Shown: one piece after another, positions 22,233 through 32,611 of the stretch
Layout: each line of letters begins with the position of its first letter
Position numbering within the stretch: the stretch's first letter is position 1
DNA from: Heterobasidion occidentale
Taxonomy: Eukaryota; Basidiomycota; Agaricomycetes; Russulales; Bondarzewiaceae
Length of the DNA: 64,000 nucleotides
Direction of reading: 5' to 3'
NCBI GenBank assembly: GCA_039111635.1
Contig: JBCAQO010000009.1
Location: 1,426,001-1,490,000 of the forward strand
Program-made: the position numbers and the translations under genes
The notes under the pieces: generated by a model
Told to the model about the DNA's origin: nothing
Databases searched by the model: none
What the model saw: only the letters and a program-made list of their open reading frames with translations

Positions 22233-23335
22233 GATACGCTAGAGGTGGCTCTAAGTGCCGAGCGCAACACTAAAACAACCTCTAAGGCAGGGGTGCTGGA
22301 GCTAGTATCTGATACACAAGGAATTGTTAGTGATGACTTTAGAAATCGAAGGTGTACAGAGTAACAACAGGGAGTATGAGATTATAGCGCCCGAACGGTT
22401 TTGGGACTGCACCAAACACCGACCGAACGTTCGGTCGGTCGTGTTGGCGATTCGGTCGGTAACGAGAAGGTAGTGTCGCGGCCGACAACTACGTGCTTTA
22501 AGAGCCACACGGGACTCTGACAATATGCGAGGGAGGACGAGGGGTCTGAGCAAAGAGATGAGTACAAATGCGAACAAGGCCAAACGGCGAGGATGACAAG
22601 TTTTCGAGAGTCGACGAAGACGATTTTGATGGTTGAGACGAGTGCGAATGTGCTCTGAACTGTGGGGTGCAAAAGCTGGTTTATTCCAGAGTTGTATGTA
22701 GGTTTTTTATAGTAAACAGAGCCCCTAAGTAAAATATCAAACAAGAAATGAGAGTAGATGTCGAATGGGCGCCAGGCCCTAGCAAACAGAGAAGATAAGA
22801 AGGTAGGTGAGATGTCCATATGGGTTCCGAAGGTGATAAGGTAAAAGTTAATCAGCAATGGCGAAATCCCGAACGTTCGGGATCCGTCGCCCGAGCGTAG
22901 GTAGCAGGAACAGGCGCCGGAGAACCAATGAAAATAAGAAAGAAGTAACATACGACCAGGGTGGCCAAGTAATGGTGCAAGATCACATTTGACCGACCAT
23001 GTGGAAGTCGGGAAGATAAGCGATAAGGACCGACCGACTCACGGAGCACATTGGCCGACACGGAATATGGAGCACATCGGCCGACACGGAATACTGGCTC
23101 CAATCTTGTAAACACCTATCGTAACACTCCTGTGCGGTTATGGTAAGTATGTGCAGTGTGGGTGAACTGACCCAAGTGCTGCCGACCATCCTTCGGTGGC
23201 TTGCGGTCGGTCGGATAGAGACCGACTGTGTTCAGTGCGAGTTGGCGTCTTCAATACCCGTCTAGCGCTGTTCGGTATCTTCCCAAAGCTTCCCGAATAC
23301 CTCCCTCGGACCCTAGCATGGGTGCATGCTCATCA
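22233..23335 (-). repeat. Solo LTR (third family) inside integrase of element 3
   Basis: A 1.1-kb insertion splits the integrase between STNFVA and ADLLESRG. Its ends are similar (TGATGAGCATG and, from the other side, TGATACGCTAG) and its flanks CGGCT and CTGCT match at 4 of 5 bases, as a decayed 5-bp target duplication would. It has no protein frame but has LTR anatomy in minus orientation: a TATAAAAAACC box near 22711 and a C/T-rich leader after it. Two GAACGTTC-centred palindromes lie at 22418-22439 and 22866-22883. It resembles neither LTR of the other two families here. A solo LTR left by recombination is the best reading; ends are uncertain by a base or two. Confidence 0.65.
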
Positions 23336-24301
23336 CTGCTACGAAATTGGTGGAGATAAAACGCCAAGGGGCGTTCGTAGTTTCCAATGGATGGATTGGA
23401 GGATGAGTCCTGTGGGGAAGGTTCTTGGTGGACTGGCAAACTGCGCATCTGTCTACATATTGATGGACGAACTTGGTCATGTTTGACCACCGGTAATGGC
23501 GTTGCACCAATTCCAAGGTCTTCGCTCGTCCTGGGTGTCCTGTAGCCATAGTGTCATGGTGTGCTTTGACAATTGTTCGCCGGAGGAGATCGTCTCTTGG
23601 GACGCATATGTAACCGTCCTGTCTTGTGATGCCATCTTCATGTGTCCACTTCCCTAAGAGGCCCTTCATTGCTTTTGGTCCTTTTTCCAATAGCTTCTTG
23701 AGGGCAACACCCACTATTAAATCATGTTTGGAGCGTGAATGTCGAATGAGGGAGAGGATGTCCGAGGATACGAGTTCTGTTGCCTTGGCGTGTATGCCTT
23801 CGCTATAATCTACCAAGGTTTTGCTGGACTCGGTGAAAAGTCTGGACGGAAGCAGAGTCTGTGCCTTGTTATCAGATTCCACCCCCTCACTAAGGTCTGG
23901 ACGCCTAGACAGAGCATTGGCATGGTTGGTCGTTCCAGCTTTATAGCTGAGCTGGAAGTCAAATCTGGACAAAAACAGACTCCAACGCGCTTGTCGCCTT
24001 GATAGGTCTCGCGCCGTCTGAAAATGTTCCAGGTTCAAAGGGATGTCTGGCGCCTTCGAGGTAATGTTTCCAGTGTTCCAGCACCTTGATGATTGCCAGG
24101 AGTTCGCAATCATGTACGTCGTAATTCCTTTCGGGTGGCGAAAACAAGCCCGAGAGATATGCCACTGGGTGCCAGTTGTTATCAGGTCCTTCCTGTAAGA
24201 GGACTGCACCGTATGCGGAGAGGGAGGCGTCGGTGACAAGCCGGTATGGGCGCATCGGGTCGGGGTATATTAGGACGGGTTGACTGATGAAGGCTTTCTT
24301 T
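23336..24301 (-). pseudogene. RNase H and integrase N-terminal half, element 3
   Basis: The RNase H part reads MRPYRLVTDASLSAYGAVLL, then GLFSPPERNYDVHDCELLAI with its Asp and Glu residues, a frameshift near 24000, and ARWSLFLSRFDFQLSYKAGT, NHANALSRRPD (DALS changed to NALS). The integrase zinc domain follows (AHHDTMATGHPGRAKT, CAVCQSTKNLPH) and the start of the core (WRFISTNFVA, where the usual first catalytic Asp of T-D-F reads Asn). It is then cut by the inserted LTR. The upstream boundary is the nonsense codon after FQQAFD. Confidence 0.8.
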
Positions 24302-25595
24302 AATCAATCAAAAGCCTGTTGGAAACTCGTTGTCCAGTCCCATTTTATGTCCTTCTTGGTGAGGTCATGCAGGGGTCGCGCGATCAAGGAAAACTTGTCA
24401 ATGAATCGCCGATAAAAATTCCCTAGACCTAAGAAGGAGCAGATGTCTCGGACTGTGCGAGGGATGGGCCATTCCTGGATTGCTTCAATCTTTGAATCTT
24501 CCATGGCGACGTGATCTTTTGAAATTGTGTATCTCAAGTAGTTTAGCTTTTCCTTATGGAACTCGCATTTCTCTGGTTTGAGATACAGATCATTGTCGCG
24601 CAGGATTTGGAGGACTCGGCGAACAATCACGATGTGTTCTGCCGTGGTCCTTGTGAAGATAAGGATGTCGTCCATGTATACCGCAATTTTCCGGGCCAGT
24701 ATGAGCTCTTGGAAGATCATGTTCATCATGGCCTGGAAAGTCCCTGGGGAATTGCACAGCCCAAAGAACATTACCGTGGGTTCAAAGAGTCCCAGGAGTG
24801 TTACAAACGCCGCTTTGGACTTGTCCCCTTCTTTGATGCGCACGTTGTTATATCCCCATCGAACATCCAGCTTCGAGAATACCGTTGCCCCTCGAATAAT
24901 ATCCAAGAGTTCTTGGATCAGAGGTAAGGGGGTGACGTCTTGAATGGTGTGCTCATTAAGGTGGCGATAGTCCTGTGCCGGGCGTAGTTTTCCATCCTTC
25001 TTGTTTATAAAGAAAAAGGAGGCTGCGCTAGGTGCTGTTGACCGACGTATTGTCCCTCTAGAAAGGTGCTCCTTGACGAATTTTCCTAGCTCGTCGTGTT
25101 TATCCGGGCTCAAGGGGAATATCCTTGGAGCTTGGGGTTTAAATGACGGTTTGAGATTTATTGCGTGGTCCCAGATAGTGTGTTTGGGGAGCCGTTGCGA
25201 TCGTCTCTCGCTGAAAATGTCGAGGTAGGAATGATATTCTGACGGTACGCAGTCTTTTAGATTGGTCGTGTCGATTTCCTCCTCTAGGTCTTTGTCAAAG
25301 CTAGCGAACCCCGAAGGTTCGGGAGCTACCTTCCTGATGACAGGTTTTTCTCCGCTATCCGTTGCGGAGGAGTCAAACAATATTTGCGCCTTTTCGGCGA
25401 CTTTCCTTGAAGCTTTGCCCTGAGCGTCCTTTTCCAAAGTTCGCCGGTGTTCCTTCCCTTCAGCCTTTCGTTCCTCGAGCCATTCCCGAGCCTCGCTTTG
25501 TCAGGATTTATGCTCGAGCGTTTCCAAAAGCCGGGATTTCCATTCCTTTACTGGGACTTGACTCCGTTGTTCTCTAGTCCAAGTCCATGAAGGTC
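24302..25595 (-). pseudogene. Reverse transcriptase of element 3
   Basis: A long open stretch (25437-24304) carries the full set of Ty3/gypsy motifs: FFFINKKDGKLRPAQDYRHL, FSKLDVRWGYNNVRI (first Asp), VMFFGLCNSPGTFQ, AVYMDDILIF (catalytic Y-M-D-D), EKCEFHKEKLNYLRY and SFLGLGNFYRRFI. It ends at an in-frame stop after FQQAFD, where related proteins continue with E/D-L-K-K-AF. The 160 bases before 25437 are the linker from the protease, in another frame. The catalytic domain itself appears intact; the polyprotein is not. Confidence 0.85.
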
Positions 25596-26087
25596 CTACC
25601 GGCCCAGAGACAAGATGCGGTTTCGTCCGCTGAGGAACCTTGTCGCCGCGTAGTTTTCGCTAAGCAATGCCTTCTTGGTAGGCTCTTCCCTTGCCTTGGT
25701 AAAACCGTATGGTTGTTGGCAGTCTTCGGGGCATCGATCAAAGTATACCTCACGGCGCCTCCACCCGATGGAGGGGTCGTGGAATTTCAGCCAATCTGTT
25801 CCTAGGAGCATGTCATCTTTCCCTAGATTGGTGATAAACATCTGGACGCGTTCAGTGTGGTATCTCCCCCATCTGTCCTTGATGGTGAGCTTCGCGTCTA
25901 AGCCTCGTTGAATGAGGCCTGCCTTGTTGATGGTGTCATTGACATTGCAAACACGGATAAGGCGGTTTAACGGGTAGGTTGGCAGGTTGTGCTTTTGTAC
26001 CCACTTTTTGTTCACCAAAATCCCTTCGCAGGCTGAGTCGATGGCGGCTCTGGCTCCAGCGCTTCTTCCTCGAGTTGTCAACCGCAC
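25596..26087 (-). pseudogene. Aspartic protease of element 3
   Basis: The frame contains AAIDSACEGILVNKKWV, the active-site strand in which the usual D-S-G reads D-S-A, followed by MFITNLGKDDMLLGTDWLKFHDP, the standard L-G-x-D/N-W-L block. The Gly of the triad is normally required for the fold of the catalytic loop, so this copy is probably inactive. The frame ends at 25596, and the reverse transcriptase is in another frame. Confidence 0.75.
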
Positions 26088-26272
26088 GTCAAGTCAAATG
26101 GGGGTAATAATGTGGCTGCTCATTGCTCCAATTCGAATACATGACGGGGAATTGTACTTGGGTTTTCTTGACCCCCTCTCTTCGGCTGGTGAAGGAGAGG
26201 TCAGGAAAAATCCACCGTTAAATCCGTCAACATCTGTTTGGCCTTTACTTTCCCTACTTCTCTGAAGAGCGC

Positions 26273-27421
26273 TCAGACGCCATTAATATCATGGATGGGT
26301 CCGTCGCCTTGTCGTCCGTTAGGCGGTACGTAGTGTTCTCCATTGCTCTGGCGTGATCCTCCGCTCCTTGTGGGAGGGTCCTGACGTTCCACCGGATGAC
26401 TAGGTTGTGGTTTCTGACCGTGGTGGCCATGAGAACTCCCCTCCTCCAATCCTCTATGTAGTCCCGCATTGTCTCCCAGCGGGGATTCTTGCTCGTCTTC
26501 ATCCTCCAAGTCTGTAGCGCAAGTTTGTCTACTTCCTCCACGTAGCGGTCTGCGCGGATATCCTTGAGACGGTTGAATGCTTCTACGCGGAGACCGGCAA
26601 TCAGCTATCCCATGTCCTGCCTTCCCACAATTATAACATGAGAAGGGAGCGGGATTCTTGCCATCGTACACCCGCTTATTTCTGTTGGCGTTTTGCTTTT
26701 GCGAGGCATCAACGTCCATGTCAACCGCTTGGTTGTTCATTCTGCGAGGTGCGGTGGTAGAGTTGTAGCGGAGAGTGGGTTAGTGGTGAAAACGATTGAG
26801 GAAATCGCTTCAGAATGAGGTGGAGTTGGCGAGGATCGCCTTTTGAGCATTTTGGGCTCTCAGCCGTCCGTCTATTTCACAGGCAGTATTGATCCAGTCT
26901 TGGATCGTGTCGTTCGGGGGTGTTTCCTTGTCATAGATCTTGTCCATGACCCTTGGGTCAAGCCCTCTCTGGAAGTAAGGAACTTGTTCCTTGTCGGTGA
27001 TGTCGGCATCGGCGGCTATAAGGGCGAACTGATTGGAGTATTCGTCTACCGTCATCTTTCCTTGAGAGAAAGACATAAGAGCGCTTTGGGCTTTGTTGGT
27101 AAGGTTCGTCTCCTTGAATTGGAGTCTGAACTTGAAAAGGAAGTCGGCCCAAGTTCCGAGGTCCTGAGGCAGTTCTGCCCCAACTGTCTTCTTTAGGAAG
27201 TTCTCTGCCCATATGCCAGCCGTTCCATATCTCATGCACGAGAGGGCGAGGGAAACTTTGTCTTCATCCGTCCTGTACCGGTCTGATTCCACTGTGAAAA
27301 GGAGGAGGCAATTCACGATAAACTTCTGTGATCGTGTTCTATCTCCGTCGAAATTATCGGGGAGTCTAAGCTTGCCCCTTCTAGATGATACTGTTGTAGG
27401 GGGAGCTGCAATGTCTGTCAT
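26273..27421 (-). pseudogene. Gag of element 3
   Basis: From ATG at 27421, MTDIAAPPTTVSSRRGKL leads into a capsid domain (LPDNFDGDRTRSQKFI, GTAGIWAENFL, FKETNLTNKAQSAL, TVDEYSNQFALIAADAD) that stops at 26810. Two stops separate it from the second part (26740-26273), which has the zinc knuckle C-YN-C-GKAG-H-GIAD-C and a basic, Gln/Pro-rich tail. Upstream of 27421 the frame is open for about 80 more codons of acidic sequence (EAEWAWDEIAEDW), so the original start may lie further right. Role: particle core and RNA binding. Confidence 0.8.
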
Positions 27422-27892
27422 ATTGTTATTTCTTTTGAAGGTTCGGGTATTGATCAGTGTTTGAATATCCGAGGATTCGGATTTGGATGTTCCTTCTTCT
27501 TCCTCCGAGGTGTCCGGGATTTCCGGTTCGGGGTTCCTATACTGGGGTGGCTCTACCCAGTCTTCTGCTATTTCGTCCCAAGCCCACTCAGCTTCTGTTC
27601 CGTCTTCTCTTGTGAAGAAATATCGTCCTTCTCGGTATGAGCAGTTATCAAAGTTTGGAGGGGCTAATCGATTGGTGTCGGAGTAATACCAATGGTTTCC
27701 CCTTTGATGGATAGGACGATTATCTTGTCGGAGTTGGTTGTGGGTTCGTCTAGTGCCTGGTGGGTATCCTAGGCCTAGGTCTTGCTCCAGGGTGTGTGAA
27801 GTAACACTCTCCGGTGGGGGTCTATGCCACTGATGAGGGTTGTGAGAAAGAGTGTGGCAGCAAGCAAAGTGTGGTGCAAGGTAGGGGCAAAA

Positions 27893-27907
27893 GCGAGTCT
27901 ATTCTAG
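27893..27907 (-). promoter_or_regulatory. Self-priming primer-binding site of element 3
   Basis: Directly after the 5' LTR (element orientation) the sequence is CT-AGAATAGACT-CGC. Its complement AGTCTATTCT occurs in the LTR, 34 nt after the first T of TATATAAGG, where the RNA should start (28127-28136). Complementarity between the RNA 5' end and the primer site is the hallmark of Tf1/sushi-type self-priming. No tRNA 3' end ending in TGG was recognised here. Confidence 0.7.
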
Positions 27908-28542
27908 TGTTACAAACTGCTCGTTTGGTAACCCAAGAGTAACAGGTTCTTCCCTAGGTCGCACGATGGACTGAGTGGTGGGGATGATCTCGACTGTATC
28001 AGACAATGATACAGGAAGGAATAATGTTGATTCTACCGTAGGAAGATGGTAGGGAACGAAGATGTTCGTGTAGGAAGACACGAAAGTAGCGAGGTACACA
28101 GTAGGAAGACTGTGTAAGAAAAAAGGAGAATAGACTGAAGATCCTCATCCTATTCTATTGGCCTTATATACTGTATAGGGTATAGGGTAAGAGTCCGTAT
28201 GCTTCTCCGGGTACCCATCCCAGGAGAGCTGTGGTCGCCGTCTTTCTCAGCCGGCGCCTACTCTTGTACTTCTCCAGTCGCACCTATCCATCCTAGTGCG
28301 ACGAGGTGCTTACCCCTAAGCCCTAAGCCCATGGCATGTGAATGCCTATCTTATCAATCCGTGTACCCATAACCCTTCCCATATACCCTCTACCAATGTC
28401 TTGAAGAACCATTGGTACGGTCGTACCATAAGGACATGCCGAATACCTTGATGTACGCTCCATGGTGGAGCCGCCTAGCATGTGATGCTTGAACCATCGG
28501 ATAGACCAGCCCCGACGGGCTCCGATCGGTCAAGTCATAACA
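27908..28542 (-). repeat. 5' LTR of element 3
   Basis: 635 bp, the same length as the 3' copy at 16582-17216, with about 14 base differences by eye. TATATAAGG lies at 28162-28170 and the predicted RNA start around 28136. The flanking TTCAT duplication follows at 28543. Confidence 0.95.
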
Positions 28543-28547
28543 TTCAT

Positions 28548-29911
28548 TGTGCTACAACTAGTCCAAAATGACCTTAAACTACCCTCAACCCAGAGGATTA
28601 AATCTATCGAGGCTCAGGAGGTTTAAGCCAGGCGATAGCAAACATCCGAAATGACTTTAAACTACAGCTGTCCTCCATAACATTAAACTGGGCTGCCCTT
28701 CATTTACAGGGCCATGTGAGTTATGTCAAAATAGGCTTCGGTCTACAAGTCTATTCTGGCAACTCTATAAGTTATCCGGTTTGATATAGCATCAACCATC
28801 ACCATCTTTTCTCAATGGGAACCCTGTCAAGACAGCTGTACTTGGTCTAGGGCTCTATGCGCATCACCAATGAATGTTCCGACATGCAGAAAAGGTCTGC
28901 CATCTTGTTTACAGGTACTCCCACGTTAGAGATAGATAGGTCCGTGACAACCTTGGGCTAAACTAGCAGGGCAGTCCGCAAAGACTTAAGCATAAACTAC
29001 CTAATGTCCACAAAGATGAGATAAAACTACAGAACATCATACATGCTGTTTAAACTACCAATTATGGGACATACCTTAAAGCCAACCCAAATAATAACTG
29101 TTTGTGCGGCGCAAGAGTCTATTCTTCAAAATCCTTACCTTGTATTTAATACATGGAGTGCGGCTGCATGCTCACTCCCATGTGACAAACAAACACTGGA
29201 CAAACACTCAACCTCTAACCTAGATGGGCCACTGTATGGGACTGACAGAGTTAGGGATCTTCAAAGGGGTCCTGCCAGACTCAAAACAAGTCAAGAAAAG
29301 GAAATTTTTGATAGGTTTATGGGCCTAAGCCTTGATAAAGCAATCAACCCACACATATGGAGTCCCCCTCGATACTGGAGATCAAGGAAGAAGAAGATCT
29401 ATCCTGGAAACACTGAAGCATGGCCTTCGGCATTTTAAAAGAAGAACGACACACACATACACACAAACCAGTTTCTAACTCATCCCTAATCATTTGCATC
29501 AGCACTTTCTACATCCACCATAAGCAGGTGGTTCTGCTCCAAGCGGTTCCTGCGTTCAGATGCATACTAGAAGTTAATATTAAATAGGGCACATGCGGGA
29601 TGATAACTTCTTCCCAGCAGAGCCAAACACATAGCCACCTTGAATGGCAGCTTGCATCAAAATGTCCAATGAAGGAAGACATTGGTGGAGGCACAGCTTG
29701 GAAATCTAGGGCACTCCTGTATCAAATGCAGTCAACGGAGATGGAAAACTCCTAGGTGTTGTAAACGACGTAAGTTGGTCTTCACCCCAGAAAAAAAAGT
29801 CATATTGGAAAGACACATTCCAATCCTTGGGTCAAGAAACCAATTGCTGATGGAAAGACGATGAGACTTCCTTACTGCTCAAGGAAGTTGTCTCTTCAGG
29901 CGCAGGGACAT
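28548..29911 (+). repeat. Motif array in 3' non-coding region, element 2 (part 2)
   Basis: Seven further copies of the 21-nt motif start near 28561, 28644, 28669, 28940, 28974, 29006 and 29036. They include CCAAAATGACCTTAAACTAC and ATCCGAAATGACTTTAAACT. The rest to 29911 has no supported gene; short frames such as the one at 29043-29438 match the non-coding region of element 3 in reverse orientation and carry no domain. Confidence 0.7.
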
Positions 29912-29921
29912 AGAAAGGGGG
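29912..29921 (+). promoter_or_regulatory. Polypurine tract of element 2
   Basis: AGAAAGGGGG followed by TAA and the LTR start TGTTATGAC, identical to the tract of element 3 but on the plus strand. It fixes the orientation of element 2. Confidence 0.85.
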
Positions 29922-29924
29922 TAA

Positions 29925-30555
29925 TGTTATGACTTGACTGTCGGGACCCTTCAGGTTGGTCTATCCGATGGTTCAAGCATCACATGCTAGGCGGCTCCAC
30001 TCCGGAGCATACATCAAGGTATTTGGCATGTCCTTAGGAGCCGACTGAACCAATAGTTTTTCAAGACATCGGTAGAGGATATATGATGGGAGTCATAAGT
30101 ATAGAATTGATAAGAGAGGCATTCACATGCCATGGGCTTAGGGCTTATGGGTAAGCACCTCGTCGCATCTGGATGGATTGGTGTGACTGGAGAAGTACAA
30201 GAGTAGGAGCCAGCTAAGAGAGACGGCAACCACAGCTCTCCTGGGATAGATACTTGGAGAAGCACATAGACTCTTACCCTGGACCCTATACAGTATAAAA
30301 GGCCCATAGAATAGGCTGAGGATCTTCAGTCTATTCTCTTTGTTCAGTAGCAGTCTTCCTACTGCTACCTCTTGTTAGTTCATATTTCCCTATACGAACA
30401 CCTTTGTTCCCTAATGTCTTCCTACAGTAGAACTATCACTATCTCCTCCTGTATTATCCCCTAATATAGTCAAGACTTTGTTCACCACTCAGTACATTGT
30501 GCAACCTAGGGAAGAACCCATTACTCTTGCGTTACCAAACAAGCAGTTTGTAACA
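29925..30555 (+). repeat. 3' LTR of element 2
   Basis: 631 bp from TGTTATGACTTGAC to TTTGTAACA, a plus-orientation copy of the element 3 LTR but clearly more diverged. It keeps TATAAAAGG and the AGTCTATTCT start block. Directly after it a minus-orientation fragment of another LTR of the same family begins. Confidence 0.9.
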
Positions 30556-30656
30556 GCAGGATGTCCATATAGGAAGATATGAACGAACAAAGAGAATAGA
30601 CTGAAGATCCTCAGCCTATTCTATGGGCCTTATATACCGTATAGGGTCTAGGGTAA
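30556..30656 (-). repeat. LTR fragment, part a
   Basis: A minus-orientation piece of the element 2/3 LTR (AGAATAGACTGAAGATCCTC, then CTATGGGCCTTATATACCG). It is cut on the left by the end of element 2 and on the right by the foldback element. It continues at 32331. Confidence 0.75.
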
Positions 30657-32330
30657 CATCAGTAAAAGGGCAAAAAAGCTTACAGAGCTTATAGGCTACT
30701 TACAGATTCTCATAATAGCTAGCAAGCATGTCAAGCTTGCAAGTACCTAAGCTTGTGAAAGCATCATTAGCTAGGTCTCCTATCAGCAAGGGATGTTATA
30801 AGGGTTGGTAAGCTCTGGCATAAGACAGCCTAAAAAGGAAGGGTGGTGATCAAAATCAAATCATATATATATATTATATATATACATTAATAAAAAGATG
30901 TCACTACCTAGGACTAAACCTGGACCCTTCAAGCAACTATGACATAATCACCCAGTGGCACACATACCAGAGCCCTTGACCACTTCACCATATGGTCCAA
31001 TAGCTATTTAAGAGAAAATTGCTTGATATAGCGCTATTTTTGACCTTTGAAGCATTTTTTAACAGTTAGACTGGCCTTGCTATAGCCCAAACTCTCTATA
31101 TTTTCGCTTTTTGGACATATTCTATCCAGATACAGCAATGTGAAGATGCTGGAACATTGTCTCAATTACATGGTTTATGATGTGCTGATTCTTACTCATA
31201 TAAATATCCAAAAAGCGAAAATACAGAGAGTTTGGGCTGTAGCAAGGCCAGTCTGACTCTCACTGCAGGCAAAGTTCCATGGGATCAGTGATCCCAGAAT
31301 GATTACCTGATGATTTCGTATCCAAAGGCATTAGCATTAGATCTATGGATAAATTTTGAGCAAACAGAAAATGTGCTCTCTAGTTTCTGCACAAAGTATG
31401 CTCAGAATATATCATGATCTCATTAAAAACTTGTTTTGGTATAAAATCAGGCTGAAATTGATTAGAAATTTCAAAAATTCCACAACATGTGTCTGTGAAG
31501 CACAAAAGGAAGGACATTTGAGCTAAAATCACAAGAAACCCACAGATCACATTCTGAACTTATCCTAAATAGTCCACTAATCCCATTGTGATCCCATTGT
31601 GATCAAATTATTGCATGATCATTTAATCACAATGGAATCAGAATAGAATCTGTGGACCATTTAGGATGAGTTCAGAATGTGATCAGCAGGTTTCTTGTGA
31701 TTTTAGCTTCAATGTCCTTCCTTTTGTGCTCCACAGACACATGTTGTGGAATTTTTGAAATTTTTGATCAATTTCAGCCTGATTTCATACCAAAACAAGT
31801 TTTTAATGAGATCATGATATATTCTGAGCATACTTTGTGCAGAAACTAGAGAGCACATTCCCTGTTTGCTCAAAATTTATTCATAGATCTAATGCTGATT
31901 CCTTTGGACAAGAAATCATCAGGTAATCATTCTGGGATCACTGATCCCATGGAACTTTGCTTGCGGTGTCTGTCAAAAAAATGCTTCAAAGGTCAAAAAT
32001 AGCACTATATGAAGCAATTCCCTCTTAAACAGCTATTGGACCATATGGTGAAGTGGTCAGGGGCTCAGGTATGTGTCCCCATGGAGTGATTATGTCATAG
32101 TGGCTTGAAGGTTCCAAGTTCAGACTTTTGATTATATAAATCTATTTTATTCTTTTCCAACTGCTCTATGCTTGAGCTTGCCGATGAAGGACCTAGCTAA
32201 TGGCCCTTGCCACAAGTTCAGTGACTTCCTACAAGTGAGAACTCTTGTGTGCACTTGATAAGAATATTGTGGATCTGCAAGTCACATAAGTTCTATAAGT
32301 CTTACAAGCTTTTTTGCCCTTTCACTGATG
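30657..32330. mobile_element. 1.67-kb foldback element, non-autonomous
   Basis: The ends are 25-bp inverted repeats with one mismatch (CATCAGTAAAAGGGC... and its complement, ending CACTGATG). Most of the rest is a huge imperfect palindrome: the block with CACTTCACCATATGG near 30981 pairs with CCATATGGTGAAGTGG near 32043, and a 330-bp arm from about 31265 pairs with 31640-31960, around a loop near 31600. No transposase is encoded. Flanks are TAA and CAA, compatible with a 3-bp TWA-type duplication of PIF/Harbinger elements with one change, but this is weak. A 187-bp palindrome is nested in the left arm. It split an older LTR. Confidence 0.75.
31068..31254. mobile_element. 187-bp palindromic MITE nested in the foldback
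   Basis: Inverted repeats of about 47 bp with two mismatches (AGACTGGCCTTGCTA..., TTTTCGCTTTTTGGA) surround a 90-bp centre. The opposite arm of the foldback lacks it: there GAAGCATTTTTTTGACAG runs straight into the CAAAGTTCC block. So it is a later insertion. Flanks TTA and TGA may be a 3-bp duplication. It has no coding capacity. Confidence 0.65.
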
Positions 32331-32611
32331 CAAGTGTCTATGCTTCTCTGATATATCTGATCAGGATAGCTGTGGCCACCGTCTCTGTCAGTTAGTGCCT
32401 ACTCTTGTACTTCTCCATTCATACCTTTCCAACCAGGTTGCAAAAAGGTGCTTAATTCCTCTTCCGATGCTGAGTGATCCATCGGAGGGTTGGCCTTCAA
32501 GGACATGCTGAATACCTTAATGTATGCTCCATGGTGGAGCCGCCTAGTAGATGTTATGCCAATTATCAGTTTAGACCTGCCCGAAGGCAGCCAATAGGTC
32601 AAGTCATAACA
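32331..32611 (-). repeat. LTR fragment, part b
   Basis: The second piece of the LTR split by the foldback element: GTGTCTATGCTTCTCT, GCCTACTCTTGTACTTCTCC and CTCCATGGTGGAGCCGCCTA, ending GGTCAAGTCATAACA at 32611. It is strongly diverged from the LTRs of element 3. No polypurine tract adjoins it, so it is a solo LTR or a 5' LTR relic. Confidence 0.75.

Larger units (their letters stand above)
16582..28542 (-). mobile_element. Element 3: near-complete chromovirus inserted in element 2
   Basis: An 11,961-bp insertion with two 635-bp LTRs and the TTCAT duplication. On the minus strand: 5' LTR, primer-binding site, gag, protease, reverse transcriptase, RNase H, integrase, chromodomain, extra gene, a 2.6-kb motif-rich 3' region, polypurine tract and 3' LTR. 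By eye the LTRs differ at about 14 positions (about 2%, mostly transitions), so it is fairly young. It is nevertheless dead: stops after the capsid region and after reverse transcriptase, a frameshift in RNase H, a changed protease triad and an LTR inserted in integrase. Without that LTR it would be about 10.85 kb, long for the group because of the extra gene and 3' region. Confidence 0.95.
28543..30555 (+). mobile_element. Element 2, right part: 3' region and LTR
   Basis: This is the continuation of the plus-strand element interrupted at 16581. It starts with the second TTCAT copy, goes on with motif-array sequence collinear with element 3, and ends with a polypurine tract and a 631-bp LTR in plus orientation. 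Confidence 0.85.
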
